Positions 34,601 to 43,160 of a stretch of DNA of 54,226 nt are shown here, piece by piece; within the stretch, counting starts at the first letter, position 1; every line of letters starts with the position of its first letter. Source of the DNA: Anaerolineaceae bacterium (GTDB taxonomy: Bacteria; Chloroflexota; Anaerolineae; Promineifilales; Promineifilaceae); contig PABI01000098.1 of NCBI GenBank assembly GCA_002699125.1, forward strand, positions 1 through 54,226, read 5' to 3'. The position numbers were made by a program, and so were the translations under genes. Under the pieces are notes generated by a model. That model searched no databases. It was not told the origin of the DNA and saw nothing but the letters and a program-made list of their open reading frames with translations.

Positions 34601-36020
34601 CGACATCCCCGTCGCTGTAACCGACAGTTACAATGCCACCGAGGATACGAACCTAAACATCAATGCTACCATCGGCGTGTTGGCCAACGATACGGATGTT
34701 GATGCCGATGATATGCGTAACTTAACGGCTATATTAGACACAACTACCAGCAACGGCACGCTCACGCTTAACCCCGATGGTAGCTTTACCTACGTGCCCA
34801 ACGCTGAATACAGTGGGCCTGATTCCTTTACCTACCACGCCAACGACGGTGTTGCTGATTCCAATACGGTTACGGTGAACATTACCGTTTTTGCCGATAA
34901 TGATGTGCCCACCATTACCCAAGGTGATTCAACCAGCGTTACCATGTCTGAGGATGGCAATCCCACGGCCTTTAGCCTGACGCTTAATGCCACGGATCCG
35001 GACGGCAACACGCTCACCTGGAGCATTCAGAGCCAGGCTGGCCACGGCACAGCTACGGCAACCGGCACCGGCACGTCCAAAGTGATTAACTACACACCCA
35101 CTACTAACTACAACGGCAGCGACAGCTTTGTCGTGCAGGTAAGCGATGGCTTCGGCGGTAGCGATACCATTACCGTGAACATGACCATCACCCCCGTTAA
35201 TGATGCGCCTAACGCTGTCAATGATTCAGCGTCTACACAGCCGGATACGGCCGTTGTCATCAACGTGCTCAATAATGACACCGATGTGGAAAATGACGGC
35301 CTGACGGTTACGGCCGTTACCCAGGGCAGCAAGGGCAGTGTGAGCCACAACGGCACGACGGTGACCTACACGCCTAACCCCAATGAATCTGGCAATGACA
35401 CCTTCACCTACACTATCAGCGATGGCAACGGTGGCAGCGATACGGCCACCGTGACCGTGCAGCTGGGTAATTATGAAATCTTCTTGCCGATGATAGTCAA
35501 TAACTTCGTTAGCGCGCCTGACCTGGTGGTAAGCAACATCAACGCCAGCAGCGACCTGATTGAAATGACGATTGAGAACCAGGGTACGCAGGCTACCAGC
35601 AGCGGCTTCTGGGTTGATTTCTACATCGATCCCGATCCCGTACCCACGCATGAAAACGAGCTGTGGGCAGATGTCGCCACGGAAGGCATTGCCTGGGGTG
35701 TTACGGTTTCCATCCCGGCGGGCGGGTCGCTAACGCTGCAATACAGCACCGCCCCTGGTGCGGCCAATCTGTACTATTCGGCAGAGGATAGCAACTACAG
35801 TGGCAGCCTGCCCGTGGGCACACCGGTTTATGCCCAGGTGGATTCAGCTCATCTCAATACCACCTACGGCGGCGTTCTGGAAACACACGAAATTTTAGGC
35901 GAAGCCTACAACAATGTGAGTTCGGAATATACGGCCGTTGCTACAGCAACATCGATTGTTTCAGTGGGGCTGGCGGCTCGCTACAATGATACGCAGCCGT
36001 TGGCATTGCCACTGCGTTAA
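31650..36020 (+). CDS. Giant secreted cadherin-like/tandem-95 repeat protein
   Basis: This 1456-residue protein has AGGAAGG 8 nt before ATG 31650. A long basic leader is followed by a signal segment (ILLVLVVSLFLPLRAFAAAP, ~39-58). Two cadherin-type domains (~60-250, ending VLITIDDANDAPVA) precede about eight Ig-like 'tandem-95'/VCBS-type units of ~95-105 residues, each with NATEDT..., GVLANDTDVD, PDGSFSYMP and DSFTYHANDG patterns; the Asp-rich linkers suggest calcium binding. Near 1290-1380 a CARDB-like domain occurs (LVVSNINASSDLIEMTI). No LPXTG, PEP-CTERM or Por tail is seen. It is probably a surface adhesin or matrix protein. Units at ~33641-34140 and ~34277-34770 are near-identical at DNA level. 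Confidence 0.9.
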   Translation: MLQLKRVSHKFGRQTAVFTRRYFFPKQATNKKSFKIHKMILLVLVVSLFLPLRAFAAAPVFTEDGPFSITENSSTGTFVGQVVATGATSFAITAGNGTGGGAFSIDNGGIIRVADGTQLDYETTPQFSLTVEATNTDGTTPTTVIINIQNVNDPPQMDQSFYEFSIDENLPNTSLVGTVSATDNDPGDIVVYSLVPGPITAFAIDSDDGEIRIVDTSQIDFELGPTMYTIYVLASDGGLIDIAPVLITIDDANDAPVAVDDGPYNATEDTQLNVNLANGVLANDTDQDQNPADTLTAVLDTQPTNGTVNLNSDGSFSYMPDPQFDGTDSFTYHANDGEDDSKIATVTINVVGTNDAPIANNDTYSTDEDTVLNVPADGVLGNDTDPENDSLTVSTHDATSTMGAAVSVNADGSFSYDPTGSATIQALDAGDTDTDAFTYTISDGELGDTATVTIDLDGLNDAPVATDDGTYNATEDTDLIINLAANGVLANDTDVDADDVGNLTAILNAQATNGSVVLNSDGTFTYTPDPNYNGPDSFTYFANDGTVNSDSAIVTINVASDNDAPVIIEGATIGVTMSEDGSPTAFSLTLNATDAEDDTLTWSISSPAARGTASASGTGNSQVVGYIPNPNYSGLDSFEVQVSDGNGGFDTITVNVTITPVNDPPVANDDSDINWATDEDNALSVTPASVLDNDTDPENDGLTVSTADAASAMGAAVTVNPDGTFSYDPTVMGASAIQALDAGDSDTDTFSYTASDGNGGTDTATVTIDLTGVNDTPVAVTDSYNATEDTNLVINVAAGVLDNDTDVDADDANTLTAVLDTTTSNGTLTLNPDGSFSYMPNAEYSGPDSFTYHANDGDVDSNIVTVTINVAAANDAPVANDDSDISWATDEDNALTVVAPGVLANDTDQENDTLFVSTADTTSAMGAAVSVNADGSFSYDPRLANAIQALDAGDSDTDTFGYTVADGNGGTDTATVTIALTGVNDIPVAVTDSYNATEDTNLNINATIGVLANDTDVDADDMRNLTAILDTTTSNGTLTLNPDGSFTYVPNAEYSGPDSFTYHANDGVADSNTVTVNITVFADNDVPTITQGDSTSVTMSEDGNPTAFSLTLNATDPDGNTLTWSIQSQAGHGTATATGTGTSKVINYTPTTNYNGSDSFVVQVSDGFGGSDTITVNMTITPVNDAPNAVNDSASTQPDTAVVINVLNNDTDVENDGLTVTAVTQGSKGSVSHNGTTVTYTPNPNESGNDTFTYTISDGNGGSDTATVTVQLGNYEIFLPMIVNNFVSAPDLVVSNINASSDLIEMTIENQGTQATSSGFWVDFYIDPDPVPTHENELWADVATEGIAWGVTVSIPAGGSLTLQYSTAPGAANLYYSAEDSNYSGSLPVGTPVYAQVDSAHLNTTYGGVLETHEILGEAYNNVSSEYTAVATATSIVSVGLAARYNDTQPLALPLR
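33641..34860 (+). repeat. Recent ~630-bp duplication within the adhesin gene
   Basis: GCCTGTGGCTAACGATGA begins at 33641 and again at 34277 (offset 636). CAGCAACGGCACGCT begins at 34119 and again at 34749 (offset 630). Both offsets are whole codons, so a unit of two Ig-like domains has been duplicated and then slightly altered. Confidence 0.85.
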
Positions 36021-36077
36021 AGGATTAATTTTAAATCAATGAATCGAAGTCATCATGATGATGAGGGAGCGATGAAC

Positions 36078-36605
36078 ATGAAACAAAAATTTGTGGGAAA
36101 CGGCCGTATCGGCATCTATTACCTGATTGCCCTGTTCAGCTTTGCTGCGTTTGTGCTGCTGCTGCTGGGCGCTACCTCCGCCACCGCAGAAGATTATGAT
36201 CTGCCACCGCGTGAGGATGAATCAACCACGCCTATCAGCGTTGAATCGGTGCAGGCGACGGGCCAGGGGGCGCGGGTGCATCTTCAGGCCCACTTTAGCC
36301 AAAACTGGCCCTGGGACGCCATGCACTGGCAGAATGACCTGTGGCTCAAGGTGCAGTGGCTGGATGAGGATGATGAATGGCAGGATGTCGATGGTTGGGA
36401 AGGAACGCTTGACGCTATCCAACAGGCAGAAGATTGGATGGGTATGAAAGAACTCTGGCTGGCGGATGCACATCTGGGCACGGGACCGTACCGTTGGCAA
36501 GTGTATGACCGGCACGATGAACACATCATCGCCACCAGTGAAGAATTTTACCTGCCCGCCAAAAGCGGTGAGCTGATGGCTGTGGATATGATGCTCGAAC
36601 CCTAA
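36078..36605 (+). CDS. Exported protein of unknown function
   Basis: Start ATG 36078 is preferred because GAGGGAG lies 8 nt upstream; the upstream ATGs at 36039 and 36072 are poorly spaced. The 175-residue product has a signal segment (YYLIALFSFAAFVLLLLGATSATAED), then a beta-rich, Trp- and Asp-rich domain (HFSQNWPWDAMHW, LWLKVQWLDEDDEW, GPYRWQVYDRHDE). No family is recognised. It follows the giant adhesin by 57 bp with a terminator only after it, so the two may share a transcript. Confidence 0.75.
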   Translation: MKQKFVGNGRIGIYYLIALFSFAAFVLLLLGATSATAEDYDLPPREDESTTPISVESVQATGQGARVHLQAHFSQNWPWDAMHWQNDLWLKVQWLDEDDEWQDVDGWEGTLDAIQQAEDWMGMKELWLADAHLGTGPYRWQVYDRHDEHIIATSEEFYLPAKSGELMAVDMMLEP

Positions 36606-36636
36606 TCAGGGCATTCACAACTAATAGAATGATAAG

Positions 36637-36668
36637 AACTGGCTCCATAAACGTGGAGCCAGTTTTTT
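36637..36668 (+). terminator. Rho-independent terminator
   Basis: An 11-bp stem (36637-36647 with 36654-36664, GAACTGGCTCCA-type arms) is followed by TTTTTT. It ends the adhesin/exported-protein transcript. Confidence 0.93.
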
Positions 36669-36767
36669 GTTGCGCTGTGTGATTGTGGAGTTGTGCTAAA
36701 ATCAAGCGTGATTCATGGTATCAGCAACGAGCTTTGATTCAACAACAAGCAAAAACAGCAGCAACAA

Positions 36768-37655
36768 ATGGTTTTTTGGAATGTAGGCATCGGTATTTTG
36801 CTGGGAACGGCCGTACTTCTGTATGGTGTGGGTTGGCGGCGGCAGCCCGCAACCGTTTCCCCAGCTTTGCTGCCACAGCCCTGGCGCGCCGTCAGCTTTG
36901 TAGTGGCTGTCATGCTGCTTGGCTTGACTCTCTTCTCCTCCATTCATTCCCTGGCAGATCGCTATTTTTCTATTCATGTGTTGCAGCGCCTGTTATTGGT
37001 TGCGGTCATTCCCTCACTCTTTTTTAGCGGAAATCCTTTCCCTATTTTGTTTGCCGGTTTGCCCTCTACTCTGCAAACAAAAATAGCTCGGCTGCCGCAA
37101 ACAGCACCCAGATTCATGCAGTTACTCATTCGGTGCAGTGCGCCTGTGCCGGTCTGGTTTTTATTTGTTTCTACCTTTTGGCTGTGGCACGATGTGCAGA
37201 TGAATCGCCTGTTGCTGCAAGTCGATTGGGTACATCGCCTGGAAAATGTCACCTTGCTGGGAACGGCCGTGTGCTACTGGTGGCATATCATGGCCGCCTC
37301 TCCCCGGCTGCACCCGATTATGCCGCCTTTGTGGCGCGTGGGGTATGCGGCTTTGGGGGCTGCACCTGTAAAAGCGGTTGGCCTTGTTCTCATGTTTACC
37401 GCGGCAGGCGTTTACCAATATCCAGCCGAAATCTCCTTTTACAATTTGGAGATTACAGACCAAAGTCTGGGCGCAGCCATTGTGTGGGCCGTGGGGGGAG
37501 TGGTGTTTACCTGGACGGCCGTTTTGCTTATGCGCAGCTGGTTGAAAGAAGAAAGCGATAAACCCGGTTTGCCTGAATCCATTTGGTCCACAGAAGAGAT
37601 GATGCTGGCACCCGGATTTGGCAAAACGCCTCCTTACGCACCCCCTAAAAAATAG
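36768..37655 (+). CDS. CtaG-like cytochrome c oxidase assembly factor
   Basis: The 295-residue protein has about seven membrane segments. It shows the caa3_CtaG pattern: HSLADRYFSIHVLQRLLLVAVIPSLFF with its conserved His pair, FWLWHDVQMNRLL, WVHRLENVTLLGTAVCYWWHIM, and ADQSLGAAIVWAVGG-like helix near the C-terminus. Such proteins help assemble heme-copper oxidases, probably by copper delivery. That implies aerobic respiration in this organism. No ribosome site stands out. No oxidase genes lie nearby. Confidence 0.85.
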   Translation: MVFWNVGIGILLGTAVLLYGVGWRRQPATVSPALLPQPWRAVSFVVAVMLLGLTLFSSIHSLADRYFSIHVLQRLLLVAVIPSLFFSGNPFPILFAGLPSTLQTKIARLPQTAPRFMQLLIRCSAPVPVWFLFVSTFWLWHDVQMNRLLLQVDWVHRLENVTLLGTAVCYWWHIMAASPRLHPIMPPLWRVGYAALGAAPVKAVGLVLMFTAAGVYQYPAEISFYNLEITDQSLGAAIVWAVGGVVFTWTAVLLMRSWLKEESDKPGLPESIWSTEEMMLAPGFGKTPPYAPPKK

Positions 37656-37776
37656 CTTGTCAAAAATTAGCAAATCGTCTAATGTATCAGGTGCAAATGT
37701 AAAAGCAGAAGAACTGTATTCTTAAATTTCAAATACGGTCCGCGTTTACGCCATAACCAGGGAACGAGGCTGAAGA

Positions 37777-38280
37777 ATGTCTAAATATAAAGAGTTAGTG
37801 CAAAGTTATAGTCATGCTCGCAAGTCATTTCGTAATTATGAAGAAACTTGCCGCAACTTTGCCCGTGATTTGATATTTGGCATGGTGGAATATTTTGAAT
37901 GGCCGCAAGACCGGGAAATCACCTATATTCCGCTTGGTGAAGAACTGGATCCCAACAATAAATTTTATGCTCTGGCCGGGGCCATGCGCATGGATGCACA
38001 ATCATTCTGGCATTTTGGCGTGGAACTCAATTTGATGGAAGCGTCTGGGGCGTATCCCTTATCGCTTGTGCTTAGCTTTTTTATCAAAAAGGTGGGGCCA
38101 AACTTTATTGTAAAACTTGGTCCCCAGGGACGTGAGATTAAAATTCCAGAAGATAAACAGGGAGAACTGGAGCCATTTTATGAGGCGGTTTTCCGACAGA
38201 TTAAAGAATTCCTGGCCAAGCGGTATATTCAGGCCATCACCAGCCAGGAAAAAGATTACGGCTTTATCACGCTTTTGTAG
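37777..38280 (+). CDS. Protein of unknown function
   Basis: The 167-residue, probably cytoplasmic protein (MSKYKELVQSYSHARKSFRN) is a mix of charged helices and strands; conserved-looking parts include ITYIPLGEELDPNNKFYALAG and a C-terminal amphipathic helix (EPFYEAVFRQIKEFLAKRY). No motif or family is recognised. It stands alone between the CtaG-like and SpoU genes. Confidence 0.65.
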   Translation: MSKYKELVQSYSHARKSFRNYEETCRNFARDLIFGMVEYFEWPQDREITYIPLGEELDPNNKFYALAGAMRMDAQSFWHFGVELNLMEASGAYPLSLVLSFFIKKVGPNFIVKLGPQGREIKIPEDKQGELEPFYEAVFRQIKEFLAKRYIQAITSQEKDYGFITLL

Positions 38281-38450
38281 TTAATGCTTTTCTAGACATC
38301 CTGCGTTTCTCTGCCAGCCGGAAACGGCCGTTTGGGATCAGTTACAATTTACGTTTTTCTCATATGAAATGATCGTCTTTTTTAGCAAGTTGTGTCTTGT
38401 GTAGAGTAGAATACAGCTTGTTCAGCAATTAATATGAACCTTAAGCAACA

Positions 38451-39281
38451 ATGGCTACTTTATTGACAAGCTTGCACAATGCGCGCATTAAAAATATCCT
38501 CAAGCTTAACAATCGGCGTCAGCGGGATGCGCAAAAAAGGACGATTGTAGAAGGGATACGTGAAATTGAACGTGCCCTGAAGTGTGGCATTGTTCCTCAA
38601 GAAGCTTACGTTTGCCCGGAACTCATTACCACGGATGAAGCAACGGCCGTATGGCAGCAGCTTCAATCTTTGGCTGAACAAGGGCAGGTAGCTCTTTTTA
38701 CCATTACTGCCGAACTCTTTGCCAAAGCTGCATACCGTGGACAAAGTGGCGGTATTCTGCTTGTCATCCCTTACCTGGATCATTCTCTGGTCAGCTTGTC
38801 TCTAAGTGAAACTCCCTTGCTGCTTGTGATTGACGGGGGAGAGAAGCCGGGCAATCTGGGTGCTATTTTACGCACCGCAGACGCTGCCGGAGTTGATGCA
38901 GTCATCGTAACCAGCCAGACAAATGGCGGCACCGATATTCATAATCCAAACGTTGTGCGGGCAAGTCTGGGTGCTTTGTTTTCATTGCCTGTGGTTGAGG
39001 CAACGTCAGAAACATTATTGTCCTGGCTGCGCCAAAAGCAGATTCAGATTGCTGTCCTGACGCCTGAGGGTGAACGGCCGTACACCGAAACCAATCTGCA
39101 AAGCTCGCTGGCTTTGGTCATGGGCAGCGAAGCTTTTGGTGTGGGTCCGGAATGGCTGGCAGCGGCAGACATTCGCCTGAGGATTCCAATGTTTGGCCTG
39201 GTTGATAGCTTGAACTTGTCGGTGGCAACGGCCGTTGTCGTCTTTGAAGCCATCCGGCAGCGTACGATGGCCGGCGAATAA
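38451..39281 (+). CDS. SpoU/TrmH-family RNA 2'-O-methyltransferase
   Basis: The 276-residue protein has an N-terminal substrate-binding domain (VEGIREIERALKCGI) and the SPOUT knot motifs: NLGAILRTADAAGVDAVIV, VMGSEAFGV and IPMFGLVDSLNLSVATAVVVFEA. It would transfer methyl from S-adenosylmethionine to a ribose 2'-OH in rRNA or tRNA; it is similar in plan to RlmB and TsnR. It is followed by a metallophosphoesterase gene after 37 bp. Confidence 0.92.
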   Translation: MATLLTSLHNARIKNILKLNNRRQRDAQKRTIVEGIREIERALKCGIVPQEAYVCPELITTDEATAVWQQLQSLAEQGQVALFTITAELFAKAAYRGQSGGILLVIPYLDHSLVSLSLSETPLLLVIDGGEKPGNLGAILRTADAAGVDAVIVTSQTNGGTDIHNPNVVRASLGALFSLPVVEATSETLLSWLRQKQIQIAVLTPEGERPYTETNLQSSLALVMGSEAFGVGPEWLAAADIRLRIPMFGLVDSLNLSVATAVVVFEAIRQRTMAGE

Positions 39282-39318
39282 TTGCCCGTACTGTTTGTTA
39301 GACTTGAGTAAATAGCTC

Positions 39319-40080
39319 ATGCGAATCGCTTTAATTTCAGATGTTCATGGGAATCTTGTATCCCTGGAAGCTGTATTAGCAGACATTGATCAACAAAAGG
39401 TCAATGAAATCATCTTTCTAGGGGATGCTGCTACGCTTGGTCCTCAGCCCCACGAAGTGCTTGGGCGCATAAAAGAACTTGGCTGCCCCTGCATTATTGG
39501 CAATCACGAAACCTATCTCTTCAAACCTGCTCTGGGCCAGGCATATATGCGCGGTACCCAATGGTTTAATGATGTGCTCTCCTGGTGCCGGGCAAGGCTC
39601 ACCCCTGAAGATTATAAATTCATGCGTTCATTCCAACCCATGCTAAAGGTGAAGTTGGAAGGTGAAAGCTCACTTATTTGTTTTCACGGTTCACCTCGTC
39701 GCCATACCGACAACATTCTGGCAACCACTCCCCCGCAAGAGTTGAACGATATGCTAGCCGGCAGGCGGGCCACTGTGATGGCCTGCGGGCACACACATGT
39801 GCAAATGATGCGCCAACATATGGGCGCCCTTATTGTGAATGCAGGTAGTGTTGGCATGCCCTTTGAACAAATGCCCTTTGGCGAACGTGGACCACGCGTA
39901 ATGCCTTGGGCCGAATACGCCATTATTACCTCAGAAAACAACACAATTAGTGTAGACCTGCGCCGTGTTCACGTAGACATGAATGCAATCAAGCAGGCAG
40001 GCATGGAGGCTCGAATGCCGGGAACCAGTGATTGGTTACGCAACTGGATCTCTATTACCGAGCTGCTTAATCAGATCTAA
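39319..40080 (+). CDS. Metallophosphoesterase (YfcE/calcineurin-like)
   Basis: The 253-residue protein contains the calcineurin-like motifs ISDVHGNLVSLEAVL (residues ~6-20), FLGDAATLGPQP (~35), IIGNHE (~58), CFHGSPR (~114), CGHTHVQM (~151) and a NAGSVGMP signature. It hydrolyses phosphodiesters or phosphomonoesters with two metal ions; the substrate is unknown. It is probably cotranscribed with the methyltransferase upstream. Confidence 0.9.
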   Translation: MRIALISDVHGNLVSLEAVLADIDQQKVNEIIFLGDAATLGPQPHEVLGRIKELGCPCIIGNHETYLFKPALGQAYMRGTQWFNDVLSWCRARLTPEDYKFMRSFQPMLKVKLEGESSLICFHGSPRRHTDNILATTPPQELNDMLAGRRATVMACGHTHVQMMRQHMGALIVNAGSVGMPFEQMPFGERGPRVMPWAEYAIITSENNTISVDLRRVHVDMNAIKQAGMEARMPGTSDWLRNWISITELLNQI

Positions 40081-40107
40081 GGCTTATACTCCTCATAGCT
40101 TTCCTTC

Positions 40108-40134
40108 TTCTCTGCGTCTTTGCGCCTCTGCGTT
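40108..40134. repeat. Dispersed repeat, inverse of the AACGCAGAG element
   Basis: TTCTCTGCGTCTTTGCGCC followed by TCTGCGTT is the inverse complement of the elements at 10261 and 21086. It lies between the metallophosphoesterase and mdh genes. Confidence 0.7.
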
Positions 40135-40243
40135 GTTTTTATGAGACAATGCAGTTGCGAGTTTTGGCACCTCGGCGATAATTGCGTAAATTCGTTCGCT
40201 GAACTGCGTTTTTAGTTTAACCTCTACTCTGAAGGAGAGTTTC

Positions 40244-41227
40244 ATGTCAAGAAAAAATATTAAAGTGGCCGTCACTGGTGCGGCCGGTCAGATTGGTTAT
40301 TCACTCTTATTCCGGCTGGCTTCTGGTGAAGTTTTTGGCGCCGATACCAAAATATCCCTACATTTGCTGGAAATCACCCCAGCTTTGCCTGCTTTGGAAG
40401 GCGTGGTAATGGAGCTAGATGATTGTGCCTTTCCTCTGCTGGAAAACGTCGTAATCACGGACCAGGCCGAGACAGCTTTTGATGGCGTAAGCTGGGCACT
40501 GTTGGTCGGTTCCAAACCACGTGGTGCAGGTATGGAGCGTGGCGATCTCATTCGCGAAAATGGGCCAATTTTTGTTGGCCAGGGCCGTGCCCTTAACAAG
40601 GCCGCTGACGACGCGCGTGTGCTTGTTGTGGGTAATCCGGCTAACACCAACTGCCTGATCGCCATGAACAATTCAGACCTGCCAGATAATCGATTTGGTG
40701 CCCTGACCCGATTGGATCAAAATCGTGCCTATGCCCAGCTGGCGCAAAAAGCAGGCGTGCCGGTTAGTGCCGTCAACAATGTCACCATTTGGGGTAATCA
40801 CAGTGCGACCCAATACCCCGATGCAGAAAATGCGAAAATCAACGGCAAACCGGCCATGGACGTCATTACAGATCATGATTGGCTGCGTGGTGAATTTATC
40901 ACAACAGTGCAAAAGCGTGGTGCAGCCATTATCGCTGCTCGCGGCAAATCTTCGGCAGCTTCAGCCGCAAATGCGGCGCTGGATCATGTGATGAGCTTTG
41001 AGTCCAAGACACCGGATGGTCATTGGTTCTCAGCGGCCGTTCCTTCTGATGGCAGCTATGGCATTGAGGAAGGGTTAATCTTCTCTTTCCCGGTTACCAG
41101 TGATGGGGCGGGCGGTTATGCTATTGTTCAGGGGCTTAACTGGAGTGATTTTGCGCGCGAGAAGGTTGCCCTCACTGAAAATGAACTGAAAGAAGAAAAA
41201 TCAGTTGTCACTGATTTATTGAAGTAA
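40244..41227 (+). CDS. mdh: Malate dehydrogenase
   Basis: The 327-residue NAD-dependent enzyme belongs to the cytosolic-type MDH group: [39 protein letters not shown] with substrate-binding Args, [29 protein letters not shown] with the catalytic Asp/Arg, and [12 protein letters not shown] with the catalytic His. It interconverts malate and oxaloacetate in the citric acid cycle. GAAGGAG lies before the start. A terminator follows 24 bp after the stop. Confidence 0.96.
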   Translation: MSRKNIKVAVTGAAGQIGYSLLFRLASGEVFGADTKISLHLLEITPALPALEGVVMELDDCAFPLLENVVITDQAETAFDGVSWALLVGSKPRGAGMERGDLIRENGPIFVGQGRALNKAADDARVLVVGNPANTNCLIAMNNSDLPDNRFGALTRLDQNRAYAQLAQKAGVPVSAVNNVTIWGNHSATQYPDAENAKINGKPAMDVITDHDWLRGEFITTVQKRGAAIIAARGKSSAASAANAALDHVMSFESKTPDGHWFSAAVPSDGSYGIEEGLIFSFPVTSDGAGGYAIVQGLNWSDFAREKVALTENELKEEKSVVTDLLK

Positions 41228-41250
41228 CATTTTACCGTTTGTGTGCAGTT

Positions 41251-41291
41251 CAACATCCGATGTGCCTTGAGTACGTCGGATGTTGTTTTTT
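41251..41291 (+). terminator. Rho-independent terminator after mdh
   Basis: CAACATCCGA (41251-41260) pairs with TCGGATGTTG (41276-41285), followed by six T. The ATG at 41280 of the next open frame falls inside this hairpin. Confidence 0.88.
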
Positions 41292-42488
41292 GGAGCAGTC
41301 ATTGGTTTGGTGCACAAAAATAGATCCAGTCGCGCATTGTTGTCTGGCTCAAAGTGGCTAACGCTTTGGCATTGGCTGTTTAATTTGTCGCTTACGGCCG
41401 TTTTCTTCACGCTGGTATTAAAGTGGCCAGATCTTTTGCTGCGCCTGCGCCTGGCTGTGGACAACTCCATTTTTCAAAGCGGTTGGCTGGTGCTGCTGGT
41501 GATGACACTTTTGCTTTTACTCACAGCAACAGTTCATGAAATAGGGCACCTTTTAGCCGGCTATCTGGTGCGTTTTCGGTTTCAGGTGTTGGTGGTGGGG
41601 CCGCTGCGCATTACGGGGGGGAACGGCCGTTTACGCTGGCAGCGTCAACGAGGCGGCGCGCTCTTTAATGGTTTGGCCGCCAGCTTGCCAGATGAAATGG
41701 AAAACCTGGCGCGTCGTTTGCTCTATTTTGCCCTGGGTGGACCATTGGCCAGCCTGTTACTTTCCGTTGTCGCGTTAGCCGTTGTTCTTTATTTAGGAAG
41801 CGATCTGGGGCGCATGTTGGATTATTTATGGCTGTGGGAATGCTGCTTGTTTACCGCTATTGTTTCCTACTTTTTTCTACTTACTTCCTTGCGCCCCGGT
41901 ACTTATCACAATGGCATGGTCGCTGACGGCGGCCGAATTTTAATGGTCGCTGCCGGGTCGCCTGAGGCTGAACGCTGGCAGGCGTTGGTAAAACTAAATG
42001 TGGCCGATCTGGCCGGGGAACGGCCGTTCCAGTGGGATGAAGCGTTGCTGCGTCAAAGCGTGTCGCTGCCAGATAACAGTCACGACTATCTTACCGGTGT
42101 GGTGATGAATTATCATCATTGGCTGGATAAAAACGAGCCGGAAAAGGCCTCTGTTTATCTGGAGGAGGCGCTTAATTCATCTGTTGCCTGGGAGACTGGG
42201 ATGCGCACCCGGCTGGTGTTAGAAAAAGCATTTCTGGCCGCCGCCTATCTGCAAGATTTACCCAGGGCACGTGAAGCATTGGCTCAAGTTAAGGTAAATA
42301 ACCGGCAGGTAAACAGTTTGTTTTGGCGAGCTAAAGCGGCCATTCATTTGCTGGCTGGAGATGCAGAAGATGCGCGAGAAACGGCCGTTCGCGGCATTGC
42401 TGCTATGGATGAAGATGTCCAAACTGGATTGCAAAAAGCAGAACTTGCTTGGCTTAACGGATTGATCACGAAGGTCACTGGTGCGTAG
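41280..42488 (+). CDS. Site-2-protease-like (M50) membrane protein
   Basis: The longest frame gives 402 residues, but its ATG lies in the mdh terminator and has no ribosome site; GGAG at 41292 suggests a later start such as TTG 41307 or GTG 41310. Features: a membrane helix near 35-50, then LLLLTATVHEIGHLLAGYLV with the HExxH zinc motif (~86-90), and a second region YHNGMVADGGRIL (~218) in the place of the usual N-P-x-D-G motif. The last ~130 residues are helical and TPR-like. It resembles intramembrane metalloproteases that cleave anti-sigma factors. No substrate gene is adjacent. Confidence 0.82.
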   Translation: MLFFGAVIGLVHKNRSSRALLSGSKWLTLWHWLFNLSLTAVFFTLVLKWPDLLLRLRLAVDNSIFQSGWLVLLVMTLLLLLTATVHEIGHLLAGYLVRFRFQVLVVGPLRITGGNGRLRWQRQRGGALFNGLAASLPDEMENLARRLLYFALGGPLASLLLSVVALAVVLYLGSDLGRMLDYLWLWECCLFTAIVSYFFLLTSLRPGTYHNGMVADGGRILMVAAGSPEAERWQALVKLNVADLAGERPFQWDEALLRQSVSLPDNSHDYLTGVVMNYHHWLDKNEPEKASVYLEEALNSSVAWETGMRTRLVLEKAFLAAAYLQDLPRAREALAQVKVNNRQVNSLFWRAKAAIHLLAGDAEDARETAVRGIAAMDEDVQTGLQKAELAWLNGLITKVTGA

Positions 42489-42496
42489 AACACAAA

Positions 42497-42520
42497 AAGC
42501 CTCGCTCAGCGAGGCTTCTT
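42497..42520 (+). terminator. Terminator hairpin after M50 gene
   Basis: AAGCCTCGC and GCGAGGCTT form a 9-bp stem with a TCA loop, directly after the stop codon; the T-run is weak (CTTCTT). Confidence 0.65.
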
Positions 42521-42752
42521 GCGGGAAGAGGAGAAGAAGGAGAAAAGAGGAAATTGGAGGATAAATAATTAAATAAAAATACAGTTCCTTTATGCTTACC
42601 AGTACAAACTTGAAATTCAATACAACTCAATTACGCTTTGTAGTTTAATCTACTTTCGGCCGTTGGGTTAGTGAGCTGAATACATGGAAAATGTAAAGTC
42701 GTTTACATTTTGCTGGAAGGCGGTTCTTATTTACCAAGATTAGGTTGGAAAA
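42521..42752. other. AT-rich intergenic region before mce
   Basis: No gene is seen. The stretch GGATAAATAATTAAATAAAA is strongly AT-rich and may contain the mce promoter; no clear -35/-10 pair was assigned. Confidence 0.5.
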
Positions 42753-43160
42753 ATGATAAAGAAAGTGAATCATATTGCGGTCGTTGTGCCCGATTTAGAC
42801 GATGCGATGCATTTTTGGGTAGATGCCCTGGGCCTGGAACTATCGCATAAAGAGCATGTGGCCAGCCAGGCAGTAGATGTAGCCTTTCTACCGGTGGGGG
42901 ATAGCAAAATTGAGCTTTTGCAGCCCACAGATGATGAAAGTGGGGTCGCGCGCTATCTGGCCAAAAAAGGGCCGGGCATGCACCATATCTGTTTTGAAGT
43001 AGATGACATTGAAGCAGCACTGGCCAGGCTGAAAGAAGCTGATGTTCAGTTGATTAATGAGGTGCCTGCAACGGGTTCAGATGGACGCAAATTTGCCTTT
43101 GTTCATCCTAAGTCTGCTAACGGCGTGTTGGTGGAATTATATGAGCTTGTTGCTGGGTAA
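42753..43160 (+). CDS. mce: Methylmalonyl-CoA epimerase
   Basis: The 135-residue VOC-fold enzyme starts KKVNHIAVVVPDLDDAMHFW and has KIELLQPTD, GPGMHHICFEVDDIEAAL and GVLVELYEL, with the metal-binding His and Glu residues of the family. It interconverts the 2R and 2S epimers of methylmalonyl-CoA in propionate metabolism. The mutase genes are not in this window. Confidence 0.92.
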   Translation: MIKKVNHIAVVVPDLDDAMHFWVDALGLELSHKEHVASQAVDVAFLPVGDSKIELLQPTDDESGVARYLAKKGPGMHHICFEVDDIEAALARLKEADVQLINEVPATGSDGRKFAFVHPKSANGVLVELYELVAG

